64,000 nt of DNA from Ziziphus jujuba (Eukaryota; Streptophyta; Magnoliopsida; Rosales; Rhamnaceae): assembly GCF_031755915.1 (NCBI RefSeq), contig NC_083390.1, positions 21,437,501 to 21,501,500 of the forward strand, given 5' to 3'. The notes under the pieces were generated by a model. That model saw nothing but the letters and a program-made list of their open reading frames with translations, was not told the origin of the DNA and did not search any database. The translations under genes were made by a program, and so were the position numbers. Positions 32,370 through 45,300 of this stretch are shown here, piece by piece. How positions within the stretch are numbered: the stretch's first letter is position 1; every line of letters begins with the position of its first letter.

Positions 32370-35300
32370 CTGTCTTGAAGGTATGAATTGTATTCACGAA
32401 TTGTTGGAATTGCAATTAGCCACCACAATATCAACCTATACACTATGACAGGATTTCGAGGAGGAATCCAAAGGCAGAACTTTAAAAAGAATGTGTTAAG
32501 CTCTACTGTAAGGAACACAACGCAAAGAGTAAGAACTTGAATGAAACGCCACGGACCAAGCAGGGGATGCCACTCATCTTTATCCCACTGAGCTGGTGTA
32601 AATTGACCCAATGTTCGTTTAACCTGAAAATACATCTTGTAAAATCAAACGGTGTAAACGACAAGCATTCATGAAATATAGAAGCATATAAAGGATAACT
32701 TCTCCAAAATGTACAGACACAAAATAATCACATCAGAAACTCCACCACTATAACTATGTTGTGCATGTAATAAAGAAAAACCTCAAATAACGATAGCATC
32801 TGGCAAAGAAGACCCAAATTACAAACTCTGTGAACTGAACTGCAAGTCTTACAATTACTGCCTATCAGTTACACTTGTGAAAAAGAAACTTAACTTGAAT
32901 CCCAAGGCATTTGACAAAGTAGTTTCAAATTTTAGGACAAAAAACTTGTCATAGAAAGCCAACTTGAAAACCAAGATTACTCAAAATTCAAAGTATAAAA
33001 CATACTTTTCCAATAATGTTAGGCTGACGACTTAGACCAACCCACTTGTATGTTTTCCCATCAAAGTACCTAACAGTATGCATTCCTGCCCATATACCTG
33101 CAGAGAATAAATCAAACAGAAGTTGTTACAGAATGCTTTACCATAATATTTCATCATGCCAACTCTGATTTTCCTCAAAAAAATCATGGAAGATTATAAT
33201 CAGTCCACCACCATCATGAAATTTACTTTTTATATTTTCATGTTACAAGAGCGGACCCACAGAAAGAAATAAAAGTACATTGAATGAAATCAAAAGGAAT
33301 AACCAAATGATACAAAGCCTCTAAAGGTAACCAAGTTTACAATGTCAGAGACATCTAAATACGAATTAAAAAAGAAACGTAGCCAGAAACTTCGGCAAAA
33401 GTGCATGCATGAATTAAATAATTGAAAATTTCTAGAAACCAGTATATAAACAAACATAAACAAATAACATTGAAACATATATCCTCTGACAACTCAACAA
33501 AATTTTTCAAGGTGAAAGGAATACAAATGTTATTTCATAGTACTTGTCAAAGATTGATGTGAAACATTTAAAGATGAGTAACAAAACAACCTCGCACTCT
33601 AATAAAATACAGAGACTCTCACCAAACCAATTGCAGAGCAAAATGTCAAGTATAATACTGTCCCACCAGCATTCATTGAAGTTTGGCAACATGTGGCGGA
33701 AGGTAAGCTGAAAATGCAAACAGAAGCTTTGGTTACCAAAAACGACAGACCATTTGAGAAGTGCAATCTGAGGGGCGTAAGTGGGGAGGGGCAGAATCAA
33801 ATTTATAGAATAAACTAACCTCCATCAATTCAAATCCAATCGAAAGCAACCAAAGAAGAGGTTGATTGCGGATCAGTATAGCTTTGCCCCACCATCCAAT
33901 AATATGAGCTAGAACAAATTCATCAAAAAGAGTCTCCTACAGAAAAACAAACAAACAAAAAACTCAGAACAGTGCTAAACTACCATGCACACCAAGTAGA
34001 ATCAGGGAACAATAAAATTTGGTAGGTTATCAAAGAAGAAATCATACATAAACATTCTTAAACCTGCTTGTGGGATTTTCTGGAACATATATGCGACAAT
34101 CAGATCCATAAGATCTCTCTGGAAGTTCTGCATATAATTAATACAACCAAATTAAAAAAATCCAGTTACAGTAAACAAACTGATCCATTTTGCTATGCAA
34201 GGATTTAAAATAATACCAATCTAATAGACAAAACAACTTCAACAAAATCAAATAGATTAATATGCCAAATTTAAAATTCACAAACTAAATTGCATTACCA
34301 ACACCAAGATCAGGATGTAGAAACTTCATGAATTGCCGAGCATCATCACGCTTCTGGCAAGTGAGAAGTTGGAGATGTTACCATAAGAAAATAATAATAA
34401 TAATAAAGAATAAGAGCACATGTAGAGAGAATTAAAGTAAAGCCATGTTTACAATTGCCAAAAAGAAAAAAGACCAGCTACGAAGACTGAAATCTCCAAC
34501 ACTCTGGAAAATATCATATTTATCTTTCAATGACTGTTAAAAGGTCAAATAGTGACAAAGTTAACCTGCATACGTATTCCATTTATGGAGAGAATTAAGA
34601 AGAAAATAAACAAACCTGAAATAGTAAAAATGTAAGAGCAACAAGGTAAATGACAGCCATGCCATGAACTAAGCGCCAAATTGCAGGATGTGGCCGAATA
34701 AGAACCCTGAATGAAACACAGAAATGAGTAAACAGTGTCAACAGGCTCACCAGAATAATACCACAAGCTCTAGTAAAAACCAGAAGTTGTGAAACAAAAT
34801 AATACAACAAAACAAAACCATAAATCCAAACTAGCATCGTCATTCTAGCAAAATTAGCTGATATACCTCACGCCTTTCTATCTATAATCAGGTATATCCA
34901 TTTCAATGTAAAAATTATCAAAAAATGGATGAACTAGAAGTATAAAAAGTCAAATTAAGCCTGACAAAATCAGGATCAATTATTGAAAACAAAATATTCG
35001 AGTCTCAAAACAATGCTATAGAAATCATAATAAATGATATCAACTCCAATATGGTAATAGCATGAAAAAATGTATATTATATTAATATGGCCAAAAAATA
35101 AAAAGAAAAAGAAAAAACAATAGAACATTTCCAATGAACTTTATCTTCAAACTTACGTAGATGGAGCTTGCAGCAAGCAATAAGCAAGAAAAACAGCAAT
35201 CATCGCCCAAATGCCCCTACAACACACAGTAAGCTCAAAATATTTGAACAAATACATGAAAATATGAAAGAGGATACAGTGCAGCAAGTATTCTTGAAAG

Positions 35301-36452
35301 AGTGTTTACGAGGATCAAAATACTTTTAAGAGCATCTGCCTAGAAAGTTAAAATGCTTTATTCATGATTATAAAGTAGAACAAGTGCCTAAAGGTGGTTC
35401 TTAAATAAGCACCTAAAAGATGCTTTACTAGGAGAAGCAGTCCCTGTAAAATCACTTCCAAACAAACCCTTAATAAATAAGAACCTACCTTTTCACAGAC
35501 ATAACCACATCTCCAGACGCACCACTTTCCGGATCTAGTGCTCCACTAGCCCAACTGAATAATAAAACCAGCAAAAAACATTATTTCTTAATATTCCATG
35601 AGAATGCTCAGGTACTGCAAACACAAATTGCTATTGTCTCAAAATTGCTCAATGTTATAATATGTTCATCTACGGCATGTGGGTTCATATAGCTACAGTC
35701 ATCTGCTACAGAAAGGAACACATAGTATACAAGACCACTTCTTTTATTTGCTGAAACGGAGAAAACAAGTCAACAAAAGCCCTCTCTTTACAACAATATA
35801 GGAGACCCTAAAAATAAGCATTTCAGGTCCTTAAACTTTCCCCGCATGCACAAGCACTTGGGAAAATTTCAGTTTGCAAAAACCACCTAAAGTTTCATTT
35901 TTTTCATTCAAGATAACTATAGTTCACAAATATCCATGAAAAGAACCATTATTCTTTTTATAGCTATGAAGCAGACAAGAAACAGAAGCAAAATCACTTA
36001 CAAAAAAAATAAAAAATAAAAAAATAAAAAAATAAAAAAATTCACACGTAACATTAAATTAACAACAGTCATTCTTCTTCCCAGAAAGAGTCACTCGTAA
36101 TACGAAAACATATCATAAATAATTTCCACTAAAATTTGGAGAGACTTCAAGTATACAAGAAGATGCATAAGCTTTGACATGAACCAAGGAACATATGAGT
36201 TCAGAGGGAAGACAAATAATGTCAAGATTGCAAAACATTTCTTTGTTGTTCAAGAATTACCACTACCTAGATTGGCAAGAACACTCACATGAGAAAACAT
36301 GCACCAATTAGTAACATTGAAATGGTTCGAGGTTTGTATGCCCATGCAGTCCATGGATCAAGTTCTTCACCAAGACTTGATTCACAGACATCACCATTTT
36401 CTTTACCAAAATGATCCTTTCTCTGCACTCTCCTATGACCGTTAGGCTCCAT
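31835..36452 (-). CDS. PSS1: phosphatidylserine synthase, base-exchange type
   Basis: This enzyme makes phosphatidylserine by exchanging serine for the head group of an existing phospholipid, in the endoplasmic reticulum membrane. Twelve coding exons splice in frame to 426 residues (Arabidopsis PSS1 is about 425): 36289-36452, 35489-35554, 35157-35216, 34616-34706, 34299-34353, 34048-34127, 33820-33936, 33623-33707, 33006-33097, 32370-32623, 32090-32178, 31835-31962. All introns are GT-AG. Recognisable blocks are [83 protein letters not shown] and [16 protein letters not shown]. Several hydrophobic membrane segments are evident and the C-terminus is basic (FKRKRQ). I chose the ATG at 36452 because MEPNGHRR is the family start; another lies five codons upstream in frame. 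Intron 11 starts GTTCTCTC and consists largely of a GA/TC microsatellite. Confidence 0.96.
32304..32367 (+). repeat. (GA)32 microsatellite abutting a PSS1 splice donor
   Basis: Thirty-two GA units. On the gene strand it is (TC)n, beginning three bases into the 191-bp intron after exon 32370-32623. Confidence 0.97.
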
Positions 36453-38860
36453 GAGGATTATGTCCAAGAGGTAGAACCTGCTCCCTAGAAATCACAAAAC
36501 ACAGAATGAGACAGTCAATTTATATAACAAAGTCATTCGTAAATCAGCCTCACCATAGATAAACAACCAAGGAAGGAAAAAAAAAAAAAAAAAAAAAAAC
36601 GATTGATAAGGATGGTGCAGAAGGAATAAGACCAAACAGTGGAAAAGGACTTTTCGTATTAAGGCACCAGAATGCCAGAACATAAACCTTGAAATAAAAC
36701 ATAAATAAAAAAGTTTCCACTGCTGCCTTTAATTGTGGCAGATATGTAAACAAAAGAATAAAAGCGCAAAAAAAAGCAACTTGCATAAACTTGAAGAAGT
36801 TATAAAACAATAAAAAAAATTAAAAAAATAAAATAAAATAAAAGGAATTCACTATGCAAATAAAGACAAATTTCGAAAAGAAACAGAACTGATTGATATG
36901 ATAATTGTAAAAGTAGCAGCAGCAGTCTATATGTTACCAAAGCACAACCAACATTTTTTAGAAGAATCTAGCAAACCTAATGCATTGCAAAAGTTCATAT
37001 AAGTCAATACAAAAGTATAAACATAGGCTTTATGAGTCATTACACAAAAAGCTCACAAACACTGAAGAAATAACTACCAATTTCACCTTACTCAGTCATT
37101 CATTAACGATAGAAAATATACTTCTGTAATAAACCAGGCAATAACTCAATCTGCAATTCTGTGACATTCAAAGGCTGAATTTTATCTAGCAGACTGTCAT
37201 TTGCCCACATACGACACATCTAGGCAACAATAGCAACTCCATATGCACAATTTCTATCCAGTGATAATCAAATTGACAAGTCTTCTTTAATAAGCCAAAA
37301 TTAAAATTAATTCATAAAAATACAAATCTGGAAGCAAAAATAATACAGTGACCTGTAATGATTTTCCATGGCCCCGTTCAAGATAACAGTTTGATTCTTT
37401 CAAATTCTATGACGGTTACAAGACAGATATCTGATGCCCACAAGCCACTGAGAATTATATGTTTGAGACATATACTCCATAAAAAACATGGAAAATCAGT
37501 CAGACATAAATCTAATACAGCTTAGCCCACCTAGAGGTACAGTCCCTACAGAATTGTCCTACAGGTTATGCGACATAACACCGGTTTTCTATAAAGTAAC
37601 AGCTCACTTCCACAAAAAATTCCATCGGGAAAAGTGTTATGCTATATCCTCCAAATAGATATTTACAAAAATAAAAAGATGTAAGCCTACAAACCTTCAA
37701 AGATCAAAACCAGAGTTCTGCCTCAATTCATCGAAGATTAACACAAACTCCACATCTAAAACCCATCTAATGATCCAAACTATTAGGCACGATTAAGACA
37801 TTTTTTAACATGTTCTACAGCCATTTCAGGCACCAATAGAGGATACATTATACTATATACTTTCCAGGTAAATATTTAAAACCACAACCAAACTAGAAGC
37901 AGTAAATCCGATACCTTCTATGGTTAAACTAAATTCTTATGCTCCAACAGTACTCCATTTCAAAAACCATAAATTTCACAGCACTATCAAAATGACAGTA
38001 TCTGCAACCCAATTTATCAAATAAGTGAAAAATAAGCTTCTGAATAACATTTAACGGAAACCATTGTTAATTCTACATAACACAAAACGAGCTAAAAATC
38101 AATTGCTAATCAAAAGGATTTCCTTTACCCAGAAAAATAATAAGAATAAGAAGAAGAATAACAATCAAAACGGCCTTAAAAAGCTGCTCAATGACAAATA
38201 TATTACCTATTAAAATCTACATGCAGACCAAATTCGTCCAATAAATACATCAAAATTCACTAAAACAAAGACCCTGATAAATGGAAAGTTAATACATACA
38301 TGAAAAATTAGAGGAAAGCCTACTAAAAGAAATGATCAAAAAAGTAAATTAAATCAAAACTACAAAAACCACGCATTAACGATTAAATTCAGAAGAAAAA
38401 CCAATCAATAAGCAAAATACAATTCAAGTCAAAACATTGCATGTAAGAAACATAGTCAATAACTGGTAATAATAAATATAAATTACTAAAAAATTTTGAA
38501 TTTTTAAAACGAAAACACCAAGAAATCAGAAATGCTGTTTTTTTTTTTTAATTTTTTTTTTTTCCTTACGATAAAAGCATAAATAATTTTCGTACCAATG
38601 AAAGTCGAAATAAACCGTAAGCAAAAAAACAAAAACAAATACGTACTAGACCGAATATGAGACACAGATTCAGAAATGAATACGAAGCACATATAATACA
38701 CATCAATATGTAAACATATATATATATATACAGAGACACAAACATAAATATATTTATAGAGAGAGATGTGCAGATATATATATATAGAGAGAGAGAGAGA
38801 GAGGATAAAGAAAAAGGTGGATTAAAAAGGCATGTAATTTAGAGAAAGAAACTTACGTGT

Positions 38861-38892
<32 letters not shown>

Positions 38893-39060
38893 AAGAGAAA
38901 GGAGAGGAAGGAGTGGGACTGACAAGAGGAGCCCTAGGCGTACGATTGAAGGTACGAGAAGATCCTGGCCGTCGGATCAGAGGCTTTTGAAATTCGAAAC
39001 CAATACAGAGAGAGAGAGATATTATTAATGGGGGGTGGGGGAAGAAGATGAAGCTAAGTG
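36453..39060 (-). other. PSS1: PSS1 5' UTR: non-coding exon (about 38857-39060) and 2.4-kb intron
   Basis: On the minus strand CTCTACAC is followed by GTAAGTTTC, a strong donor at 38856. The matching acceptor is TTTCTAG before 36484, 32 bases upstream of the coding start. The intron (36485-38856) has no coding frame with recognised similarity and includes A-runs (36577-36599). Exon 1 is CT-rich with a (GA)n on the plus strand at 38861-38889. The transcription start is not fixed; about 39060 is a guess. Leading 5'-UTR introns often raise expression in plants. Confidence 0.7.
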
Positions 39061-39360
39061 CTAGACTTGTATATATATATATGTATGAATTAAAAAGGCA
39101 AATAAAAATCCAATCTTTTTTTATTTTTTCACTTTCTCTCTCTATCGGCCTTTTTTTTGCACTTTCTCTCCCTGTTTTTTCTTCTGGTTTGGCTGTGCAG
39201 AGAGAGAGTCTTCGTTTCTGCAACAGCGGCGAAAAGGCGAAGGATGATGATGATGACGATGAGATATATATATATATATATATTTATTTATATATATATA
39301 ATAAAGGCACACACATAGAAGAGAGAGAGAGAGAGAGAGAGAGAGTACGACGGTCAAAGA
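39061..39360. promoter_or_regulatory. probable PSS1 promoter region rich in TA and GA microsatellites
   Basis: The region holds (TA)n at about 39069-39082 and 39263-39300, a GAT/GA tract at 39244-39262 and (GA)n at 39320-39346. CT/GA tracts near starts are common in plant promoters, but no single core element can be assigned. Confidence 0.35.
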
Positions 39361-42300
39361 GAGATTTGAACATATTTTAAGATACGGTCCAAATTGGAAA
39401 AAATGGAATTTATTTTCTTTTTTAAATTTTAGTTTGGCTTTTTTATTTACCTAAATTACCCCTCCTCATCTTCTTTAATTTCGGTACATTATTGTTCTTT
39501 GATTCCCTTTCTTCTCCTCAAAGAAAAAGGGGGAAAATTTTTATAATTTAAAAAAAAAAAATTTCCTCCTTTTCTTCTTCCTTTTTTTTTTTTTCCTTTT
39601 TTGTTTCCTTCCCATATGTTCTGTAAATTTAAATCAATTTTTCTTACTGATTTAGCTTAAAATTATAAATTTTAATATTTATTAGTCCATTTTCTTTTAT
39701 GAAAAATTTGACTTTTTTAAAAGAAAATTTTTATTTTGTTAACAAAATTTTGGAATGCTTAGTAATTTTTTTAAAAATAAAAAGTCACATTGACAGAATC
39801 TTACAGCCTAACTCTGTATTGCCTAAGTGTTTGCTGTTTTTTTTTTTTTTTTTCCTTGACATATTAGGCAAACTTATTGTAGAGTTTTTTTTTTTTAGAA
39901 AAAAAAGTGGTTGTAAATTTTTTTGATGTGCCAAAATATATATGTATATAAAAAAAACATGGCTATGGAAAACATTCTAGTTAATAATCAATAGGGTAAC
40001 CATAATTTCTTTTCTTTTCTTTTCTTTTTCTTTTTTTTTTGGGGTAATAATAGGGTAACTATATTTTAGTTCTTCAATTATGCTACATTTGACCTTCCAC
40101 TACTATAAATTTTTATTTATTTTTTTTTTTTTACATTGCTCGTTTTGAATCAAAATCATTTGCCACGATAGTGGGGAAATTATTATTTTAGAATTAATTA
40201 TTTTCATATTTCACTAATTTGAGTTTTCGACGTTTTTATTAAACTCAAATCCATTTTAATTTTGGAAGGTTTAATCTATATATTTTCTTTTTCCATTGTA
40301 TAACGGGCTAATTAGTTTAAAATATACTTACATACTATTACTGAAAGTGTGAAACGTTAACGATGTGCGACTCTTAAGATATAATAAAGTTTGATGCAAA
40401 AAAATATGCATATACTCCAAGTTTGGCAAATCAAAGACTTTTCATTATATCAAGAAAAAAAAATTAAATATATTTTGGTCAACAATATTAGTTTACATCT
40501 GGATTGTGATATATTTTTTAGATGGTATATGTTTTTCTTTTCTGGATGCCTCCATGAAAAATCAATCTTTTTGTTCCAAGGTCCAAACTTAAAGCATCAA
40601 AACACCACCAAAGATGTGACATTTTGATACTTCTCCCATGATGCACATGACATGTTCACTTATTGCCTTATCAATTTATAATCAATACGACAAACACATC
40701 ATCAACCAACTTTTGATTACTGAAAATAGAATGTAGAAAAGTCTATATATCTTTGCGTAACTTAAATCAACTTTGCAATCTGAATTTAAAAAATGTGTAC
40801 AAATTTATTAAGTCGGTAATGGAAAAATAGGGTAAGAGCTTTTTCAAATTCTTAATGAGCACGTTTCCCCACAAAAAGAAAAAAAAAAAAAACAAAAACA
40901 AAAAATTGTTAACCATATGGAAAAATGATTACAATAATATTTTTATTTAATTGTTATTAATTAAAAAAACTTATCTCCTTTTTTTTTTTTGTTGCTTTTG
41001 GTTTCAAAAATTATTTTTTACTTTGTGTCCTGATTTGTTTTTAAGTCGTCTCCTGATGGTCAAAATGTCTTGTAAACAGCTTAAAATAATCAATAAATTG
41101 TTCTCAGCAAAAAATAAATGAATAAATCAATAAATTGTTAAAACATTCAAACTCTTTATGTGATGGGCCCCAAATATAAAGAAATCACTCTTTACATATT
41201 TTTAATAGATTCCGAAAGATATCAAAAATCATTAACTATCTATGATTTTATTATGATAGATCCTAGTATCGTACACAAATATTTTATTTTAGTTTTTATT
41301 TTTGGAATGGAAGATTCATATTATGAACTTTCACCAGCAAAAATAGTGGTGAAAGTGGAAGTGGAAGTGGAACAAACTACTAAAGATATGAGATTACTTA
41401 CTAGAAATTTATTAGGAACTTTACATTTTTGTTCTTTCGGACATAATCCAGTACTAGTAATAAAGTCACCACCTTTTTAGACAAAAGTTTCTAGTTCGAA
41501 TTCTTCTATATTTTCAATATCAATAAAAAAAAAGAAAAAAGGATATTGCAGATTTTCAATTCCTCATTTCCAATTTCAAAAGAATTTTGAAAATTGATCA
41601 TTTATTTATCGGGACAATAAAAGTGTCACTCTATGTTAAAAAAAAAACAAAATGAAGAAGTAATGAATCAATGTCAAAATCAAAAAAGGGGGCCATAGTT
41701 CATATAAAGAGTCCATAAATGGAGATGGTTTTAGGGTTATCTATGGTAGACTAGGGTAAGCTTTATTGGGTATAGGCCTATTTGTTTTTGAGTTTTGGTG
41801 GTGATGATATTTCACTTTCACCATATAATGTCCAGCACATGCCACACATTTATGTATCTAACTTTTATACTTTCTCTTATTTATTTATCATATTCTCTCT
41901 CAAATGCTCAGTCGAAAGTGTGAGTTTATTGACAAAAAAAAAGACAAAAGAAGTGGGAGTTTGAGAATTTTACATCATAGAAAATAATAGTAATAATAAT
42001 AACCAATAATTTAATTTCCATTTTCCAATATCATAAATTCCGTATGTCGCACGTAATTTCTGGACCCGATAAACCAAGCTCTATTTTCTAGTCTCTATTA
42101 CCCAAAATTTTAGTGGTGGTCATTTTCATATATGTTTATGGCCATTGCCTATTAAAAGAAGCCACTCATGTTTTTCTTTTTTTATACCTAAAGGATAATA
42201 TTTGAGTGGGATTTGTTATTTGTATATCCTTAATTGTGATGTAAATCACATAGAAAATGACTTTGCAATCCCATTGTTGTACACTACTCAAGTAAACATG

Positions 42301-45300
42301 TTGGGATCTGCAAATTCATGGAAGATGGTTTAATCTAAATGTTTCTTCCAGAACAATAAGATCAATGAGATACACCTCAATTATCCTACCACATTATTTA
42401 AAATAATTTGGAATCTTATATAACTTACTAGCTAATATAAAAAACAATATCATAAAATCCATGGCGTTTTGAGACATTTAAAGCAAAACCCATTTTTTTC
42501 CATTGCCTATGCTATAGCAAATATTACAAATCAGAGCAAGAACTTAATAGATTTGAAAACTGTAACAATCTTTGAACATTAGTATATGTCAGTTTGTCAT
42601 TTATTCACTGCACAAAACTTAATTAATTATTTACCAATTTTAATGTTTTTATTTCTAATCAAACAAAATAAGAAGAAAATTATTTCTACAAAACTGATTA
42701 TTAGGAAATCAATTTTTCTCCATAGTTCCCCACTTCCCAATCGGAGCTTTATGAGAAAATGGCATCCCATGCTATTAACTTAAAAACTTTTTTAGCAAAT
42801 CAATTCTACTATATTCTACTATAAAAATTGACTTATAATAAGAGAGTTATGATTTAAAATCAACAAAGACAACCTTTTTTTTTCAATATTGGCGATTGGA
42901 TATTCAAATTCATATCATCATCCCAAAAAGAAGTTGTGATTTTCTTCATAAACTCCGAACTAAATGTTTTCGGAAAAGTGTTTTTTGGGGCACTAAATGC
43001 CTTTACCATGAGAACGTGTCTCTAGATTTTCATTAAGAATATTACTTAGACATGGATGTGTCATCTTTCTATGACATCTCTTATAGTTTTTGTAACAAAT
43101 TAAAAACAAATAAAAATAAAAGACTATTAATTTTAATTACTTTTGTAACAAATTAAAAATAAATAATTAAATAAAAAGACTATTTATTTCTATCCTTCCT
43201 ATCAAATTTAAATGTCGGTTTGGCAGGATCTAATTAATTGAAATATATATACGTTGACTGTTTCTTTATTCTGAATATTTGGCTATTTGTCAGAGACATA
43301 ATTAAATGGAGACGAATTAAGAACTCCCACACAAAGGTCTCTCTCTTTCAGTCTTTCTATTATTATTATTATTATTAATTTTCTTTTCGGCTGATAAACG
43401 TAAAAAGGGCTCTCAAGCAGCAAAAGAGGCAGTTTTGGTTGAAAAAGTTGCTCTTACAGTCAACGGCCGGCTGCACGAGTACAAAAATTATTTTTCTTTA
43501 ATAAATAAATAAATAAAAGTAATAATCATGTGAGTTATCTAGTTACCCAACAATTTTTGAAGCAATTATAACTATATTTTATCATCAAATTTCCATTTAA
43601 TTTATAGTTAGCCCAATAGGTCAGATTCTATTATTTTTAACATCATAAACTATTTTCATACTTAGTCCATTTTTACAGTTTCTGTTTTCATATGGACTTC
43701 TGCTTCTTTTTAACCCTTTTTTTAAAAAAATTATCAATTTTTTTTTTTGAAAAATTATTCAAAAACTTCAAAAAAATAAATTTCTAATCCTAAAAACTGC
43801 TTTTAATTTCTTAAAAATTATGTCAAAGAAAACTTTAGTTGAATTCGGATTTTATATTAAACATTGGGTTTGTTTTAATGTGGACGGTTTTCAAAAAACT
43901 TCTCTTTCTCTTCATTATTGGCAAAAATAATACAAAAAAACCCAAATGTTGATTTATTTAGAGGCTCTCTCTCTAAATGCACATTTGAAAGCTCCATTAA
44001 AATATTCACCAAAAACGAAAAACTCCATTAAAAACATACAAATAAAATAAAAACAAGAATGGTCAAAAGCACATTTAAACAGCATAGACCCCTACTATGC
44101 CATTTGGTTATTTTATTCTATCCTGTCAAATTCAAATCATGGATGTTATTTCATTGAAAGCTTGACAAAGGAACAAAAATTCCAAAATGGGTTGGAAACT
44201 ATCTTTTCAAAATTTCCATTAAAATTTAAAATTATATATATTCATATTTTATTAAATCCAAGGAGACCAAGAGAGTGTTTTAAGTTGGAAGTATAGGGGC
44301 AGAATTAGGGATGAATTTAAAATGGTACAGGTCGAAAGGGATAGTGAAGAAGCTGCAGAAGAGAATAAAGAGAGGAAGGAGTGGAGTGGTGGACATTTTC
44401 AATTTGGAGAGAGAAAGAGAGAAAGCAGATCATAAACACAATCAAAAGGACAATTGGGACAATTGGGACCACGATACAAACACCCAGTCAAGCAACAAAT
44501 TTTATTAATTATTTCTCTTGGTAACAACTATAATTATGTCTCCTATCAAAATAAATAAATAAATAAATAAATAACCTATAATTATGGCTTTCCAGTTCTC
44601 TGTGGGTCCTTTATTTAATCATTGGGTCAATCCTTATTTATTTATTTTATATATATTCATATTTATCAAGTGTTTTTTTATGGGATTTATTATAATTTTA
44701 AATGAAATGGGATTTGTTATTTATTAAGTTGTTTTTTGAAAGTGTTTTTTTTTTTTTAAGCAATTGAAAGTATGATTTGATTTGTTTTTTTTAATATAAA
44801 TTTTGGGTCCAGAAGGACCGACTATTTTATTTATTGTTGTTTTTCAATTTGATTATTCTATTCTTTCTTTACTTTATATATATCTATGTATATATATAGG
44901 GTAAATTTTTATTTTTTTAAAATTTTATTTTGCACTTTCGGAAATTACGAACAGCTTTTTGAAATGAAAATTTATTCTACAGTGTCCTTTCTGCCGTAAC
45001 TAATAAGTACTGTACAAAATATATATAAAATTGAAGACAATGCAATAAAAATAAAATTCAAAAGCAATTTTTTTCCCTTTAAAAAAATTTGTAAAAAATG
45101 ACTTATAAACTTCTACTTTCACCCATATGTAAGAATTAAAAACCATTTAGATTATCATTTAATTAATAATTTGAAAGTGCATGGACATGCATCACATATT
45201 TGGAAATATTGCATAGATGGTGAATTTTCCTTTATATAATATAAGGAGAATATATGATTCAAATGTATGCCATACATATTAGAATTTTGTTTACTTCTAC

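Noticed and set aside
32263..32448. 61-codon plus-strand frame of Glu-Arg repeats
   Set aside because: It is a translation of the GA microsatellite opposite PSS1.
41160..41480. 106-codon plus-strand frame in the intergenic gap
   Set aside because: AT-rich composition, no recognised similarity, no splice partners or conserved neighbours. It may be a decayed fragment, but I cannot support a gene.
44311..44508. 65-codon basic frame with GA-rich sequence
   Set aside because: Low complexity, no similarity recognised, and no sign of splicing into a larger gene.
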